A stretch of DNA of 64,000 nucleotides, from positions 124,001 through 188,000 of the forward strand of contig JAEYZM010000005.1 in assembly GCA_023427985.1 (NCBI GenBank), given 5' to 3'. Positions 33,934-43,540 of this stretch are shown in pieces; within the stretch, counting starts at the first letter, position 1, and each line of letters begins with the position of its first letter. Made by a program: the position numbers and the translations under genes. Under the pieces are notes generated by a model, which saw only the letters and a program-made list of their open reading frames with translations, was not told the DNA's origin and made no database searches. This stretch comes from Bacteroidota bacterium. GTDB taxonomy: Bacteria > Bacteroidota > Bacteroidia > Sphingobacteriales > Sphingobacteriaceae.

Positions 33934-35559
33934 TTACCCCAAAAACGGATAACGATAATCCTTCGGTGGATCAAATGTCTCTTTAATGGTACGTGGCGAT
34001 ACCCAACGTAATAAGTTGATCATAGAACCTGCTTTATCGTTCGTGCCTGAACCTCTTGCACCACCAAATGGTTGCTGACCAACCACTGCACCTGTACATT
34101 TGTCGTTGATATAGAAATTACCTGCTGCATTTTGTAATTTCTTGCTTGCAAAATCAATTGCATATCGGTCTTGTGCGATTATGGCTCCTGTTAATGCGTA
34201 GATCGAAGTAGAATCAACCACTTCTAAAGTCTCTTCAAATTTTGCATCATCGAACACATAAATGGTTAATACTGGCCCAAACAATTCTTCACACATGGTC
34301 ACGTATTTTGGATCTTTCACCACCAAAACGGTTGGTTCAATAAAGTAACCTTTTGATTTATCGTAATTGCCGCCTGCAATGATTTCCACATTCGAATCTT
34401 TTTTGGCAGTATCAATATACGAAGCTAATTTATCGAATGATTTTTCATCTATAACAGCGTTAATGAAGTTGCCGAAATCTTCTGTGCCACCCATTTTGAA
34501 CGTCGCTAAATCGCGTTGCATACGCTCCTTAATTGCTGGCCATAATTTCGCAGAAATGTAAACACGCGATGCTGCCGAACATTTTTGTCCTTGGTACTCA
34601 AATGCACCACGCAGTATCGCTACATTCGCCACATCCACATCGGCCGACTCATGTACTACGATGAAGTCCTTGCCGCCAGTTTCTCCAACGATGCGTGGAT
34701 ACGTTTTATATTTATGAATATTATTGCCAATAGTTTTCCAAATATCTTGGAATACCGATGTAGAGCCGGTAAAATGGATACCTGCAAAATCAGGATGATT
34801 GAAAATTACTTCCCCAGCTGTTGGCCCAGATACATATACTAAATTGATCACTCCATCTGGAACACCTGCTTCTCTGAAGATTTCCATCAATACGTTCGCA
34901 GAATAAATTTGTGTGTTGGAAGGTTTCCAAACTACCACATTCCCCATCATGGCCGCTGAAGTTGGCAAATTCCCTGCAATAGCAGTAAAGTTAAATGGTG
35001 TAAGCGCAAACACAAAACCTTCTAACGGCCTTTGTTCTATTCTATTCCATATACCTTTTGCTGAACCTACTTGTTGTCCGTAGATTTCCGACATATAGGC
35101 AACGTTATATCTTAAGAAATCGATAATCTCACATGCTGAATCGATCTCTGCTTGAAAAGCATTTTTCGATTGGCCCAACATAGTTGCTGCATTTAATTTA
35201 TATCGGTATGGTCCCGCAATTAAATCCGCCGCCTTTAAAAAGATGGAAGCTCTATGTTCCCAAGGTAAATTTGCCCAGGCATCTTTCGCTGCCAATGCTG
35301 CTTTGATTGCTGCTTCAACATGCGATTTGTCGCCTTGATGATAATGTCCTAAAATATGCTGATGATCGTGCGGTGGACTTAACTTCGCTGTTTTACCAGT
35401 TCTCACTTCTTCAGAACCAATATACATTGGAATGTCCAACGTTTTTGAACGCGCTTCTTTTAAAGCCGCTTGTAATAATTCTCTTTCTTTTGATCCAGGT
35501 GCATATGAGTATATTGGCTCATTGCTAGGAACGGGTACTTTGAAAAATCCGGTCGACAT
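33934..35559 (-). CDS. pruA: L-glutamate gamma-semialdehyde (P5C) dehydrogenase
   Basis: The 541-aa protein belongs to the ALDH4-type 1-pyrroline-5-carboxylate dehydrogenases (the length and N-terminal NEPIYSYAPGSKEREL fit this group). Motifs: PFNFTAIAGNLPTSAAMMGNVVVWKPS for NAD binding, ETGGKDFIVVHESAD with the general base, FEYQGQKCSAASRVYI with the catalytic Cys, and EELFGPVLTIYVFDD. It oxidises glutamate semialdehyde to glutamate in proline degradation. No proline dehydrogenase is adjacent. The gap downstream is repeat-rich. Confidence 0.93.
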   Translation of the reverse strand: MSTGFFKVPVPSNEPIYSYAPGSKERELLQAALKEARSKTLDIPMYIGSEEVRTGKTAKLSPPHDHQHILGHYHQGDKSHVEAAIKAALAAKDAWANLPWEHRASIFLKAADLIAGPYRYKLNAATMLGQSKNAFQAEIDSACEIIDFLRYNVAYMSEIYGQQVGSAKGIWNRIEQRPLEGFVFALTPFNFTAIAGNLPTSAAMMGNVVVWKPSNTQIYSANVLMEIFREAGVPDGVINLVYVSGPTAGEVIFNHPDFAGIHFTGSTSVFQDIWKTIGNNIHKYKTYPRIVGETGGKDFIVVHESADVDVANVAILRGAFEYQGQKCSAASRVYISAKLWPAIKERMQRDLATFKMGGTEDFGNFINAVIDEKSFDKLASYIDTAKKDSNVEIIAGGNYDKSKGYFIEPTVLVVKDPKYVTMCEELFGPVLTIYVFDDAKFEETLEVVDSTSIYALTGAIIAQDRYAIDFASKKLQNAAGNFYINDKCTGAVVGQQPFGGARGSGTNDKAGSMINLLRWVSPRTIKETFDPPKDYRYPFLG

Positions 35560-35640
35560 ATGTATCTAATTTTAGATTGCAAAGATAGGATTATTAGCTA
35601 AATAGCTGAACTTTCATAAAATATTTACTATTTTCAAAGC

Positions 35641-36708
35641 ATGAACTTCCTAAGAAAATTATCGGCGCCATTCACATTTTTGTATTGGCTCATTATTGTA
35701 TTGAGGAACAAAATGTATGATTTGCAATTGTTTCATTCAAGACCCTTTAAAGTTCCAATGATTGGTGTGGGTAATATCAACGTAGGAGGAACGGGTAAAA
35801 GTCCCACCGTGGAGTACCTAATAAGGCTTCTTAAAGATGAATTTAAAATTGCCACTTTAAGCAGGGGCTATGGCAGAAAGACTAAGGGGTATATAGAAGC
35901 TAGTGCGCTCTCATCGCCCGAAGAAATAGGAGATGAGCCCACGCAGTTCAAGCAAAAATTTAACGAGATAAAAGTGGTGGTCGATGAGGATAGGAGTAGA
36001 GCCCTAGAGAAATTAGAGCACGAGGTCGATGCGGTGCTACTTGATGATGCTTTTCAACACCGAAAAATTCAATTGGGAATTAACATTGTTTTGTTCGATT
36101 ATAATAAAGTCTTTGACAAAGATTGGATGTTGCCACTAGGAAATAGGAGAGAGCCTGTATCAGGATTAAATCGGGCCGATATAATACTTATCACTAAAAC
36201 ACCCAAAATATTTTCACCCATGGAGCGCAGAAGGGTAGAGTCGCATTTGCCTAATCGGAGAAACATTCCAGTAGTTTACTCGTATTTAAAATATGCTGAA
36301 CTTAAACCATTACACAGCTCCTATCCGCCTAGAGTGTTTTCAGATTTAGATAAGAAAACTCAAATTATTTTACTTACTGGTATTGCCGATGCAATGCTAC
36401 TCATCAATCATTTAGAATTTCATAAGCTAAAAATTCTTAAACATTTTAATTATCCAGATCATTATAATTTTGTTCAGAAGGATTTGGATAAATTGGAGAA
36501 AGAGTATCAATCAATTGAAGGAGACAATAAAATAATAATTACAACAGAGAAAGATGCCATGCGGTTATTGCATCCTAAGTTCGAGAATAAATTAGACGGT
36601 ATACCGATTTATTATTTACCTATTGAATCGGAACTGCATGAAAAAGATAAAGAGTGGTTCGATAATAAAATTTTAGAATATGTTAGATCAAATAAGAAAC
36701 ACAACTGA
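35641..36708 (+). CDS. lpxK: Tetraacyldisaccharide 4'-kinase LpxK
   Basis: The 355-aa protein phosphorylates lipid A disaccharide at the membrane. It has an N-terminal hydrophobic stretch (LRKLSAPFTFLYWLIIVLRN), the Walker A GVGNINVGGTGKSPTVEYLI, LSRGYGRKTKG, DEPTQFKQ, VVDEDR, LDDAFQHRKI, PLGNRREPVSGLNRADIILITK, and KHFNYPDHYNF with TTEKDAMRL. These are the diagnostic LpxK blocks in order. The gene overlaps the purine nucleoside phosphorylase gene by 29 bases, so they are translationally coupled. Confidence 0.95.
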   Translation: MNFLRKLSAPFTFLYWLIIVLRNKMYDLQLFHSRPFKVPMIGVGNINVGGTGKSPTVEYLIRLLKDEFKIATLSRGYGRKTKGYIEASALSSPEEIGDEPTQFKQKFNEIKVVVDEDRSRALEKLEHEVDAVLLDDAFQHRKIQLGINIVLFDYNKVFDKDWMLPLGNRREPVSGLNRADIILITKTPKIFSPMERRRVESHLPNRRNIPVVYSYLKYAELKPLHSSYPPRVFSDLDKKTQIILLTGIADAMLLINHLEFHKLKILKHFNYPDHYNFVQKDLDKLEKEYQSIEGDNKIIITTEKDAMRLLHPKFENKLDGIPIYYLPIESELHEKDKEWFDNKILEYVRSNKKHN

Positions 36709-37495
36709 GTATATTAAAAGAATAGTTGGAGATTTTGAGCCGGAGTACGGAATTATATTAGGTACGGGATTAGGTGGCTTGGTGAAAGACATCGACATAC
36801 AACATGAACTTTTGTATTCAATGATTCCCGATTTTCCAATAGCAACTGTAGAATTTCATACAGGAAAATTAATTTTCGGCACCTTATCGGGTAAGAAAGT
36901 TGTAGCAATGTCGGGCCGATTTCATTATTACGAAGGCTATAGCATGCAAGAAATTACCTTTCCTATTCGTGTGATGAAAGTATTAGGTATTCAACGATTA
37001 TTCATCTCCAATGCAAGTGGTTGTCTGAATCCCGAATGGGAAAAAGGTGATTTGATGATTATAGACGATCATATTAATTTACAAGGCGAGAATCCATTAC
37101 GCGGAAGAAATTACGATTTTTTTGGAGCACGTTTCCCGGATATGAGTAGACCTTACGATCCCAAAATGATAGAGCTTGCTTGTAGCATTGCATCGGCACA
37201 AAATATTAAAGCCCATGTAGGCGTGTACTGCTCTGTTGTTGGGCCATCATTGGAAACACGAGCAGAGTATAGGTATTTGAGAATGATTGGGGCCGATGCT
37301 GTGGGGATGTCGACAGTTCCTGAGGTAATTGTTGCCAACCAAATGAGCATACCTGTTTTCGCAATTTCAGTTTTGACCGATGAGGGATTTCCAGAGAACT
37401 TGAAACCGGTAAGTTTGGACGAAATTGTTGCTGTGGCTCAAGAAGCTGAGCCTAAATTGACATTAATTCTAAAAGAATTAATTGCGAAACTGTAA
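36680..37495 (+). CDS. Purine-nucleoside phosphorylase
   Basis: The 271-aa product (MLDQIRNTTEYIKR) matches trimeric PNP (PNP/MTAP family): GIILGTGLGGLV for the phosphate loop, ATVEFHTGKLIFG, SGRFHYYEGYSMQEITFPIRV, ISNASGCLNPEWEKGD, DHINLQGENPL, VGPSLETRAEYRYLR and GADAVGMSTVPEVIVANQM. It splits purine nucleosides with phosphate. The start lies inside lpxK in another frame. It is followed by a putative porin nine bases later. Confidence 0.94.
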   Translation: MLDQIRNTTEYIKRIVGDFEPEYGIILGTGLGGLVKDIDIQHELLYSMIPDFPIATVEFHTGKLIFGTLSGKKVVAMSGRFHYYEGYSMQEITFPIRVMKVLGIQRLFISNASGCLNPEWEKGDLMIIDDHINLQGENPLRGRNYDFFGARFPDMSRPYDPKMIELACSIASAQNIKAHVGVYCSVVGPSLETRAEYRYLRMIGADAVGMSTVPEVIVANQMSIPVFAISVLTDEGFPENLKPVSLDEIVAVAQEAEPKLTLILKELIAKL

Positions 37496-37504
37496 TTTAG
37501 CAGC

Positions 37505-39382
37505 GTGAAAATTTTCAAGTACGGACTTATTGCACTTATAGCTTGTGTGAACTATGTTTACGCGCAGCAGGCGGATACGACTAAAAAAGTATTTACTGCA
37601 AATTCTGTACGTTATGTTCAGCTGAAAGATTTTCACACAGACACGCTTACCTTTAGGAGTTTAGATACAAGTGCATTTGGATTTCAGAATTTCAATCCCA
37701 TTCATGCCGATAATGTACCTCGATTTTATTTAGGCAATTTAGGACTTGCATATAAATCATTTTTGATTGAAGAGGAGAATGATTTCGGTTTTATTCATGG
37801 CAAAAAGGCGCATGATATTTATATGAAATCGATAGACGACATTCAGTATTATAGAGTGTTTAGTCCGTATACCAAATTGTATTACATCTGGAATCGAAGG
37901 AAAGAACAATATTTCAATTTTACCTTTGCTCAAAACATAGGTCCTCGATTTAATTATACAATGAATTTTAGTCGACTGGTATCTTTAGGAGATTACAATC
38001 GACAAGTTGCAGATCATTTGAATTACGATTTAAGTTTATGGTATACCGATAAGAGTAGAAGGTATCAAGTAAATGCTGCAATTATCAATAATAATTTAAG
38101 TATCCAAGAAAATGGAGGAATTCAAAATGATTCTATTTTTTTAAAAGATTCTGAAATCAACTCAGAGTTTGAACCTGTATTCTTGAACAATGCAACCAAT
38201 CGAATTTCTGATAAGCAGTATTTTGTAAGACAAAGTTATGCCTTTGGTAAAAAAGAGGAATTTGTAATTGACTCACTAACAATTTCTAGAATTCGACCAA
38301 AATTTAGATTGTTTCATGAGTTAAGAATTCAGAACAGAAAAGATGAATACAGAGAAACTCCATTGGACTCTGGAGTATATGCGAATATTTTTTATGATTC
38401 AACGAATACAGCAGATATAGTACAGTTCTTAAAATTGGAGAATAGAGTAGGATTTGAATTTTTCAAGTTGAATACAAAAAGTAAACGTTATCATTTGCTT
38501 TCGGCTTATCTCTCAAACACGAATGTTGACTATTCTAATTTATCTTTGGATACAGTTTTGAATTCGACAGCAATTGTAATCGACGGTAAATATCAGTTAG
38601 CTAGAAACATCGAACTAAATGGAAATTTTAAGCAAGGGATACAGGGAGATTTTGCCGATAATAATTATTTGGGCATAAATGCAAGGTATTATTTTAAGAG
38701 CGACTCAAATTTTTTCGAGCTTGGAATTAATAATCGAAAAAATGAACAAGCATTTTATTTTAACAGATACGAGTCGAACCATTTCAGATTCAATAATTCT
38801 TTCGCAGATAAATTAAGCAATAGTATACAATTGCGTTATGTGAATATTAAACGAAACTTTAGTGCTGGTATTAGTCTACGAAACATTCAGAACGATTTGT
38901 ATATCGATAGCAATTCCAATTTGCAGTTGATAGCATCGTATAATTATACCCAGCTTTATTTTCAGAAATTATTCAGATTGGGTAAATTCTATTTAAACAA
39001 TGTGGTTTATTTACAAGAAAACACGTCTAATAATTTGGTTCGAGTTCCTTTATTGCACACCTACCAATCGATTTATTTTCAAAGTTATGTCTTCAAGAAG
39101 GCATTGTTTTTACGTACAGGATTTGATGTAAGGTATTACACTAAAACTGAGGCCTATCAATACAATGCAGCATTGCAGGCTTTTCAATTGGATAAGGTAA
39201 GTTTAGGAGATTATCCAATAATCGATTTTTTTATAACTGCAGGATTAAAACGTGCAGTGCTTATGGTAAAAGTTGATCATATGAATCAAGGATTTTGGAA
39301 TCGAGGATCTGCATACGTTCGAAATTACCCATTACCTGATCGTGCTGTTAAAGTTGGGGTTCGTTGGAATTTTTACGATTAA
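37505..39382 (+). CDS. Putative porin (Porin_10-like outer membrane barrel)
   Basis: The 625-aa product has a signal peptide (KIFKYGLIALIACVNYVYAQQ) and a beta-barrel pattern: FHTDTLTFRSLDTSAFGFQNFNPIHADNVPRFYLGNLGLAYKSFLI, YYRVFSPYTKLYYIWNRRKEQYFNFTFAQNIG, then alternating strands to the C-terminal VGVRWNFYD with a final aromatic. The PRFYLGNLG...SPYTKLYY blocks are typical of the Bacteroidota Porin_10 family, often encoded next to lipid A or nucleotide enzymes. Expected place: outer membrane. Cargo unknown. Only nine bases separate it from the upstream gene. Confidence 0.82.
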   Translation: MKIFKYGLIALIACVNYVYAQQADTTKKVFTANSVRYVQLKDFHTDTLTFRSLDTSAFGFQNFNPIHADNVPRFYLGNLGLAYKSFLIEEENDFGFIHGKKAHDIYMKSIDDIQYYRVFSPYTKLYYIWNRRKEQYFNFTFAQNIGPRFNYTMNFSRLVSLGDYNRQVADHLNYDLSLWYTDKSRRYQVNAAIINNNLSIQENGGIQNDSIFLKDSEINSEFEPVFLNNATNRISDKQYFVRQSYAFGKKEEFVIDSLTISRIRPKFRLFHELRIQNRKDEYRETPLDSGVYANIFYDSTNTADIVQFLKLENRVGFEFFKLNTKSKRYHLLSAYLSNTNVDYSNLSLDTVLNSTAIVIDGKYQLARNIELNGNFKQGIQGDFADNNYLGINARYYFKSDSNFFELGINNRKNEQAFYFNRYESNHFRFNNSFADKLSNSIQLRYVNIKRNFSAGISLRNIQNDLYIDSNSNLQLIASYNYTQLYFQKLFRLGKFYLNNVVYLQENTSNNLVRVPLLHTYQSIYFQSYVFKKALFLRTGFDVRYYTKTEAYQYNAALQAFQLDKVSLGDYPIIDFFITAGLKRAVLMVKVDHMNQGFWNRGSAYVRNYPLPDRAVKVGVRWNFYD

Positions 39383-39425
39383 TTCTTAGTATATTTAGCA
39401 TAGCCTAAACTAATCTAAATTCAAT

Positions 39426-40607
39426 ATGCTTACCCGAGATATTTTATACTCTGTATTTAACGCGATAAGTGTTCCTGCACTTATCATTGAAAAAAGAAAT
39501 AGTCAATATTTTATTATTGCTGTTAATAGAGAATTTGTAAAAATGACAGGTATTGGAATTTCTGATTTAATGAATCGAGAATTAAAAGAATGTTTTTATA
39601 GGCCATCAGATCCTAGCACCTTGAAAGTAGTTGAAGAATTGTATGAAACTTTAGATAATGTATTCGAAACGAAGAAAGATTCTAATTTGGCTAATGTACG
39701 CTATGATATACGAAATGAATTCAGCCTTAATTTAATGCCTCGATATTGGGAGCGAAAAAACACAGCTATTCTGAATGCAAATAACGATGTAGAATATGTA
39801 CTGCACACTGTACGTGATATTACTGAAGAGGTTTTAAAAGAGCAAGAGAATTTTAAAAAAGAAGGCCCAGATAAATATAAAGAATTATTAGAACAAGCAG
39901 AGTCAATCTCTAAGTTTGGTACTTGGGAATTAGACTTAAGAACTCAGGAATTAAAGTGGTCCGATGGGGTATTTAGAATGTGTGGCTATATACCCAATGA
40001 ATTTGAAGTGACTTTTGAATCGGGATTAAGTGTGATACATCCAGAAGACCAAGAATTTGCAATTCAGATGATGAATAATGCAATACAAAAGGGTGTTGAA
40101 TACAATATTGAAAAGCGTTTTGTTCAAAAAGATGGAAACATTATTGATGTACAATCTAGAGGTAAGGTTTTAAAAAATATAGTAGGAGAGAATGTGAAGT
40201 TGATTGGCGTATTTCAAGACATTACAGAACAGAAGAAAAACATTCAAAAGATTCAAAGTCTAATAAAAGATGCTACGGAATCTAAACATAAATTCCAAGA
40301 AATGATAGAAAGCATTAATGATGGCTTTGTGAGTTTTAGTGCCGACTGGGACATTGAATTTTTAAACGACAAGGCTGCTAAGTTATTGGGCGCTGAATCT
40401 ACTTCAGATTTACAAAATAAAAATTTAGTGGATTTATATCCAGAGATTTTAGAAAACTCATTCTTTAAAAGTTTTAAAACAGTAATGTACGACCGAATAC
40501 CGATGGTTACACGCGATCTATATTTGCCAACAAATACAATGCTAGAAAATAGAATATACCCTTTAAGTAATGGTGGAGTAGGGGTGTTGTTTTACGAAAG
40601 CAAGTAA
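39426..40607 (+). CDS. Triple-PAS protein without output domain
   Basis: The 393-aa product has three PAS domains: residues 1-135 (FNAISVPALIIEKRNSQYFIIAVNREFVKMTGIG, HTVRDITEEVL), 150-275 (AESISKFGTWELDLRTQELKWSDGVFRMCGY, VFQDITEQKKN) and 285-390 (FQEMIESINDGFVSFSADWDIEFLNDKAAKLLG). No transmitter (HisKA/HATPase), GGDEF or receiver is present and the frame closes at a clean terminator. It may be a stand-alone signal sensor that binds another protein, or an end-truncated kinase; the good terminator right after the stop argues for the former. Confidence 0.8.
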   Translation: MLTRDILYSVFNAISVPALIIEKRNSQYFIIAVNREFVKMTGIGISDLMNRELKECFYRPSDPSTLKVVEELYETLDNVFETKKDSNLANVRYDIRNEFSLNLMPRYWERKNTAILNANNDVEYVLHTVRDITEEVLKEQENFKKEGPDKYKELLEQAESISKFGTWELDLRTQELKWSDGVFRMCGYIPNEFEVTFESGLSVIHPEDQEFAIQMMNNAIQKGVEYNIEKRFVQKDGNIIDVQSRGKVLKNIVGENVKLIGVFQDITEQKKNIQKIQSLIKDATESKHKFQEMIESINDGFVSFSADWDIEFLNDKAAKLLGAESTSDLQNKNLVDLYPEILENSFFKSFKTVMYDRIPMVTRDLYLPTNTMLENRIYPLSNGGVGVLFYESK

Positions 40608-40610
40608 TAA

Positions 40611-40643
40611 AAAAAAGCCGACAATTTCATGTCGGCTTTTTTT
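40611..40643. terminator. Intrinsic terminator after PAS gene
   Basis: AAAAAAGCCGACA (40611-40623), a six-base loop and TGTCGGCTTTTTTT (40630-40643). It serves the PAS gene and the convergent T9SS cargo gene. Confidence 0.92.
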
Positions 40644-40651
40644 ATTCAGTA

Positions 40652-42247
40652 TTATTCTTTTATAAATTTTGATTGATAAGTTTTATTGTTAGTAATAAAC
40701 TGAATTAAATATATCCCTGAATTCAAGTTCTGTAAACTAATTTTAGTTTCAATTCCATTGAGTCGAATGTAATCAGTTTGTACTTGTTTGCCATTTACAT
40801 CAAATATCTTTAGTTCTGCCGATTGATTATTATAATCATCGTGTTTTATTACAATTTGATTGTTTGAAACGGGATTAGGATAAACCTCAAGGTTGTTTAC
40901 TTTACTAGATTTTATACCCGTATTTAATAATACAAAATCTGAGTACTCGATTTTCTCATTATTTACAAATACCCTTAAAAAATTATCAAAAATTTGATAA
41001 ATTCTTTCAGTTACATTATTGTTTGCATCGTAAGTTAACAAGTTTTTATTGCCCCATAATATAACTAGCCTGTTCGAATCTGAATTGTACTCTTTTTCTA
41101 TGAACTCAATATTAGCCCCAAACGTGTTATATTTTTCAGTGATTGAATGATTTTCCCTATAATTATTATTGCCGATATACGTTTCATTTAATTCATAAAA
41201 TGAACCAAAATCATCTGTATAACTTCTGCTAAATCGTGCAGATTCTACCCAATTATTCATTGAATTAGTAGCAACGTAATAAGAAGATAAATTATGATCG
41301 TAAATTGGTTTTTGAGGGTTGTAATTTTCAAATATTAGGTTGTAATATTTTTCTTTGTTTTCAAGTACGCCCGATTGATTGAAGTAAGTAATTAATACTT
41401 GATTAGGAATATTGTTGCTATAGGAAATGCTATCAATTGAAAATAAATAAAGTCCATTGGTTCCCAATTCATAAGTATGTATGGTTTGTTCCTGTCCGTT
41501 TATATCGTATTGGATTTCTGTTTTATACTCAGCAACCATTGTGTTGTTTTGATAAGAACTATCTACTTGTAAGACGATTTTATTCGAGCTTTGATTTAAG
41601 TAATCAATTCTGGTTGAATACTTCGCATATAGCAGCCATTCATTACCAGTGTATTCATAAAATGCAATACTTTGCAATTCTCCACGTTCATTATCCACAG
41701 AAACCGATTTCATTTCAGGAGACCAAGTATTATCTACAGAGTTATAAAATTCAGTAATAACCGTCCTTGTGCGACCGTCTACAGAATAAGAATTTAAGAT
41801 TCTAGTTTTTGGAGTGAATATTTTTGTTGTAGTATCGTATTCTTCGTGTAACTCTTGTATTGGTCGTCCTAAATTGTCGCGTGTATATAGGTGCCTATAA
41901 AATGTATCTTGCAAATTATAGCTTAAGTCATAGGATCCTGCAACATCATCATTTTCAATGATTAATTTAGTTGCTTGGTTTTCAAACCAAGCATTATTAA
42001 AACTATTCCAAAAAGATCTTTTAATTAAGGTAGCTAATACTCTAACATTAGCAGAGTTCATCACTTGATTAGTATTCGAAATGGATTTCGACAAAATGGT
42101 ATTCATTTTTGATTCCATTTCGGCTTTTCTCATTTTCTCCCTAAATTCTTTTTGGTGATTTCGTTTCGACTTAAACAAGTCTTCAGATGCAAAACTAGCG
42201 GTACTAATGGATATCATTAGGATCGCAATAAGTAGATGTTGTTTCAT
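40652..42247 (-). CDS. Secreted protein with T9SS sorting domain
   Basis: From the ATG at 42247 the product is about 531 aa with a signal peptide (MKQHLLIAILMISISTASFA); the longer frame to 42274 would overlap the upstream gene's stop region without a better start. The middle is a repeat of roughly 45-residue units of the form R/YxYDxxGRxxExxxxYN (for example YTRDNLGRPIQELHEEYD and NYDINGQEQTIHTYEL), as in YD/RHS-like or other self-similar surface proteins. The end is a type A sorting domain (VYPNPVSNNQIVI, VNGKQVQTDYI, NSGIYLIQF). Function unknown. Confidence 0.82.
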   Translation of the reverse strand: MKQHLLIAILMISISTASFASEDLFKSKRNHQKEFREKMRKAEMESKMNTILSKSISNTNQVMNSANVRVLATLIKRSFWNSFNNAWFENQATKLIIENDDVAGSYDLSYNLQDTFYRHLYTRDNLGRPIQELHEEYDTTTKIFTPKTRILNSYSVDGRTRTVITEFYNSVDNTWSPEMKSVSVDNERGELQSIAFYEYTGNEWLLYAKYSTRIDYLNQSSNKIVLQVDSSYQNNTMVAEYKTEIQYDINGQEQTIHTYELGTNGLYLFSIDSISYSNNIPNQVLITYFNQSGVLENKEKYYNLIFENYNPQKPIYDHNLSSYYVATNSMNNWVESARFSRSYTDDFGSFYELNETYIGNNNYRENHSITEKYNTFGANIEFIEKEYNSDSNRLVILWGNKNLLTYDANNNVTERIYQIFDNFLRVFVNNEKIEYSDFVLLNTGIKSSKVNNLEVYPNPVSNNQIVIKHDDYNNQSAELKIFDVNGKQVQTDYIRLNGIETKISLQNLNSGIYLIQFITNNKTYQSKFIKE

Positions 42248-42270
42248 ATATTTTTTAATTGGTTCAATTT

Positions 42271-43527
42271 TCAAGTTTTCTGTTTCTTCTTTTTCGCAGC
42301 AGGGAAAAGTACGTTATTGAGTATAAGACGATAACCAGGCGAATTTGGATGCAAGTTCAAATCTGTTGCTGGATCATTAACTAAATGTTGATAGTCTTCT
42401 GGATCGTGACCACCATAAAAAGTCCAAGTGCCTTTGCCGTATTCTCCATGAATGTATCGAGCTTCGTCGACCGACTTAGTTTCTCCCATTACCAAAACAT
42501 CAGGCTTGATTAGTGTTTTTTTGAAAGCAGTGGTTTGTCCCATAAAGCCTTTAATTAGCTTTTCATGATTTTGAGTTAACATGCTGGGTACTGGGTCCCA
42601 TTTTGCAGAAAACTCGAACAAACTAAAATAATCATTTTGCTCAATTAAATTTCTTCCTTGTGTATTGTCGATGTTTGAGAATTCATAGTCGTATGGATTC
42701 ATGCTCAAACTGAAATTTTTAAATGCAAATGTGCTTTCGTAATTCAATTTGTTTTGTGCATTCTTATCGGCAGGGTCGCCATCGAACATCTGTTCGCAAA
42801 TATCTACACCGGCAGCTGCAAGGGCGATGTCATAACTATCGGTTCCCGAACACATCGCAAATAAAAATCCACCCCCTGCAGTAAAGTCGCGAATCTTTTG
42901 AGCTACTGCTAATTTAAGTTTCGATACTTTTTTGAATCCATGTCGGGCCGCGGTTTCTTCATTCAAACGCACATCGTTGATGTACCAAGATGCATTTCTA
43001 AATGCTGCCCAGAATCTACCATACTGACCAGTGAAATCTTCATGATGCAAATGCAGCCAATCGTAAGTAGGAAGTTTGCCCAAGAGCACTTCATCGTCAT
43101 ACACAATATCGTATGGGATTTCAGCATAGGTCAATACCAAGGTCACTGCATCGTCCCATGGCAATTTGTTCTTTGGTGAATAAACTGCAATTTTCGGAGC
43201 CTTCTCTAACTTCACTGCATCCATATTTGTTTCGGGTTCTGCGATTTTACTGAGGATGCTCGACGCTTGTACATCGGCAATAACTTCATATGATATTCCA
43301 CGAATTTTACATTCCGTTTCTATGGAATTTGCAAAAGACATCATGAAACTTCCGCCTCTATAATTCAAAAGCCATTCAATACTTACATCTTGTTTCAATA
43401 CCCAATAGGCTAAACCATATGCTTTTAAATGGTTTTTCTGATTTTCGTCCATGGGAATTAAAATCGATGATGCAATACTAAATCCTGAGAATAATATTAG
43501 AAATGTACTAAGTATTAACTTTTTCAT
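42271..43527 (-). CDS. Secreted glutamine-amidotransferase-like protein (asparagine-synthetase-B-type annotation)
   Basis: The 418-aa protein has a signal peptide (MKKLILSTFLILFSGFSIASS) and a conserved body (ENQKNHLKAYGLAYWVLKQDVSIEWLLNYRGGSFM, LVLTYAEIPYDIVYDDEVL, YDWLHLHHEDFTGQYG, FLFAMCSGTDSYDIALAAAG, GKGTWTFYGGHDPEDYQHLVND). The block FAMCSGTDSYD within a Rossmann-like fold recalls a class I amidotransferase-like nucleophile turn with Cys, and such proteins are often labelled asparagine synthetase B in databases, although real AsnB motifs are absent. So I call it a conserved Bacteroidota secreted protein of unknown reaction. It is upstream of the T9SS cargo on the same strand. Confidence 0.7.
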   Translation of the reverse strand: MKKLILSTFLILFSGFSIASSILIPMDENQKNHLKAYGLAYWVLKQDVSIEWLLNYRGGSFMMSFANSIETECKIRGISYEVIADVQASSILSKIAEPETNMDAVKLEKAPKIAVYSPKNKLPWDDAVTLVLTYAEIPYDIVYDDEVLLGKLPTYDWLHLHHEDFTGQYGRFWAAFRNASWYINDVRLNEETAARHGFKKVSKLKLAVAQKIRDFTAGGGFLFAMCSGTDSYDIALAAAGVDICEQMFDGDPADKNAQNKLNYESTFAFKNFSLSMNPYDYEFSNIDNTQGRNLIEQNDYFSLFEFSAKWDPVPSMLTQNHEKLIKGFMGQTTAFKKTLIKPDVLVMGETKSVDEARYIHGEYGKGTWTFYGGHDPEDYQHLVNDPATDLNLHPNSPGYRLILNNVLFPAAKKKKQKT

Positions 43528-43540
43528 ATGCTTTACGAAT

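Noticed and set aside
40652..42247. RHS/YD-repeat toxin
   Set aside because: Only loosely YD-like self-similar units, no RHS core motif or toxin C-terminus; it ends with a T9SS sorting domain.
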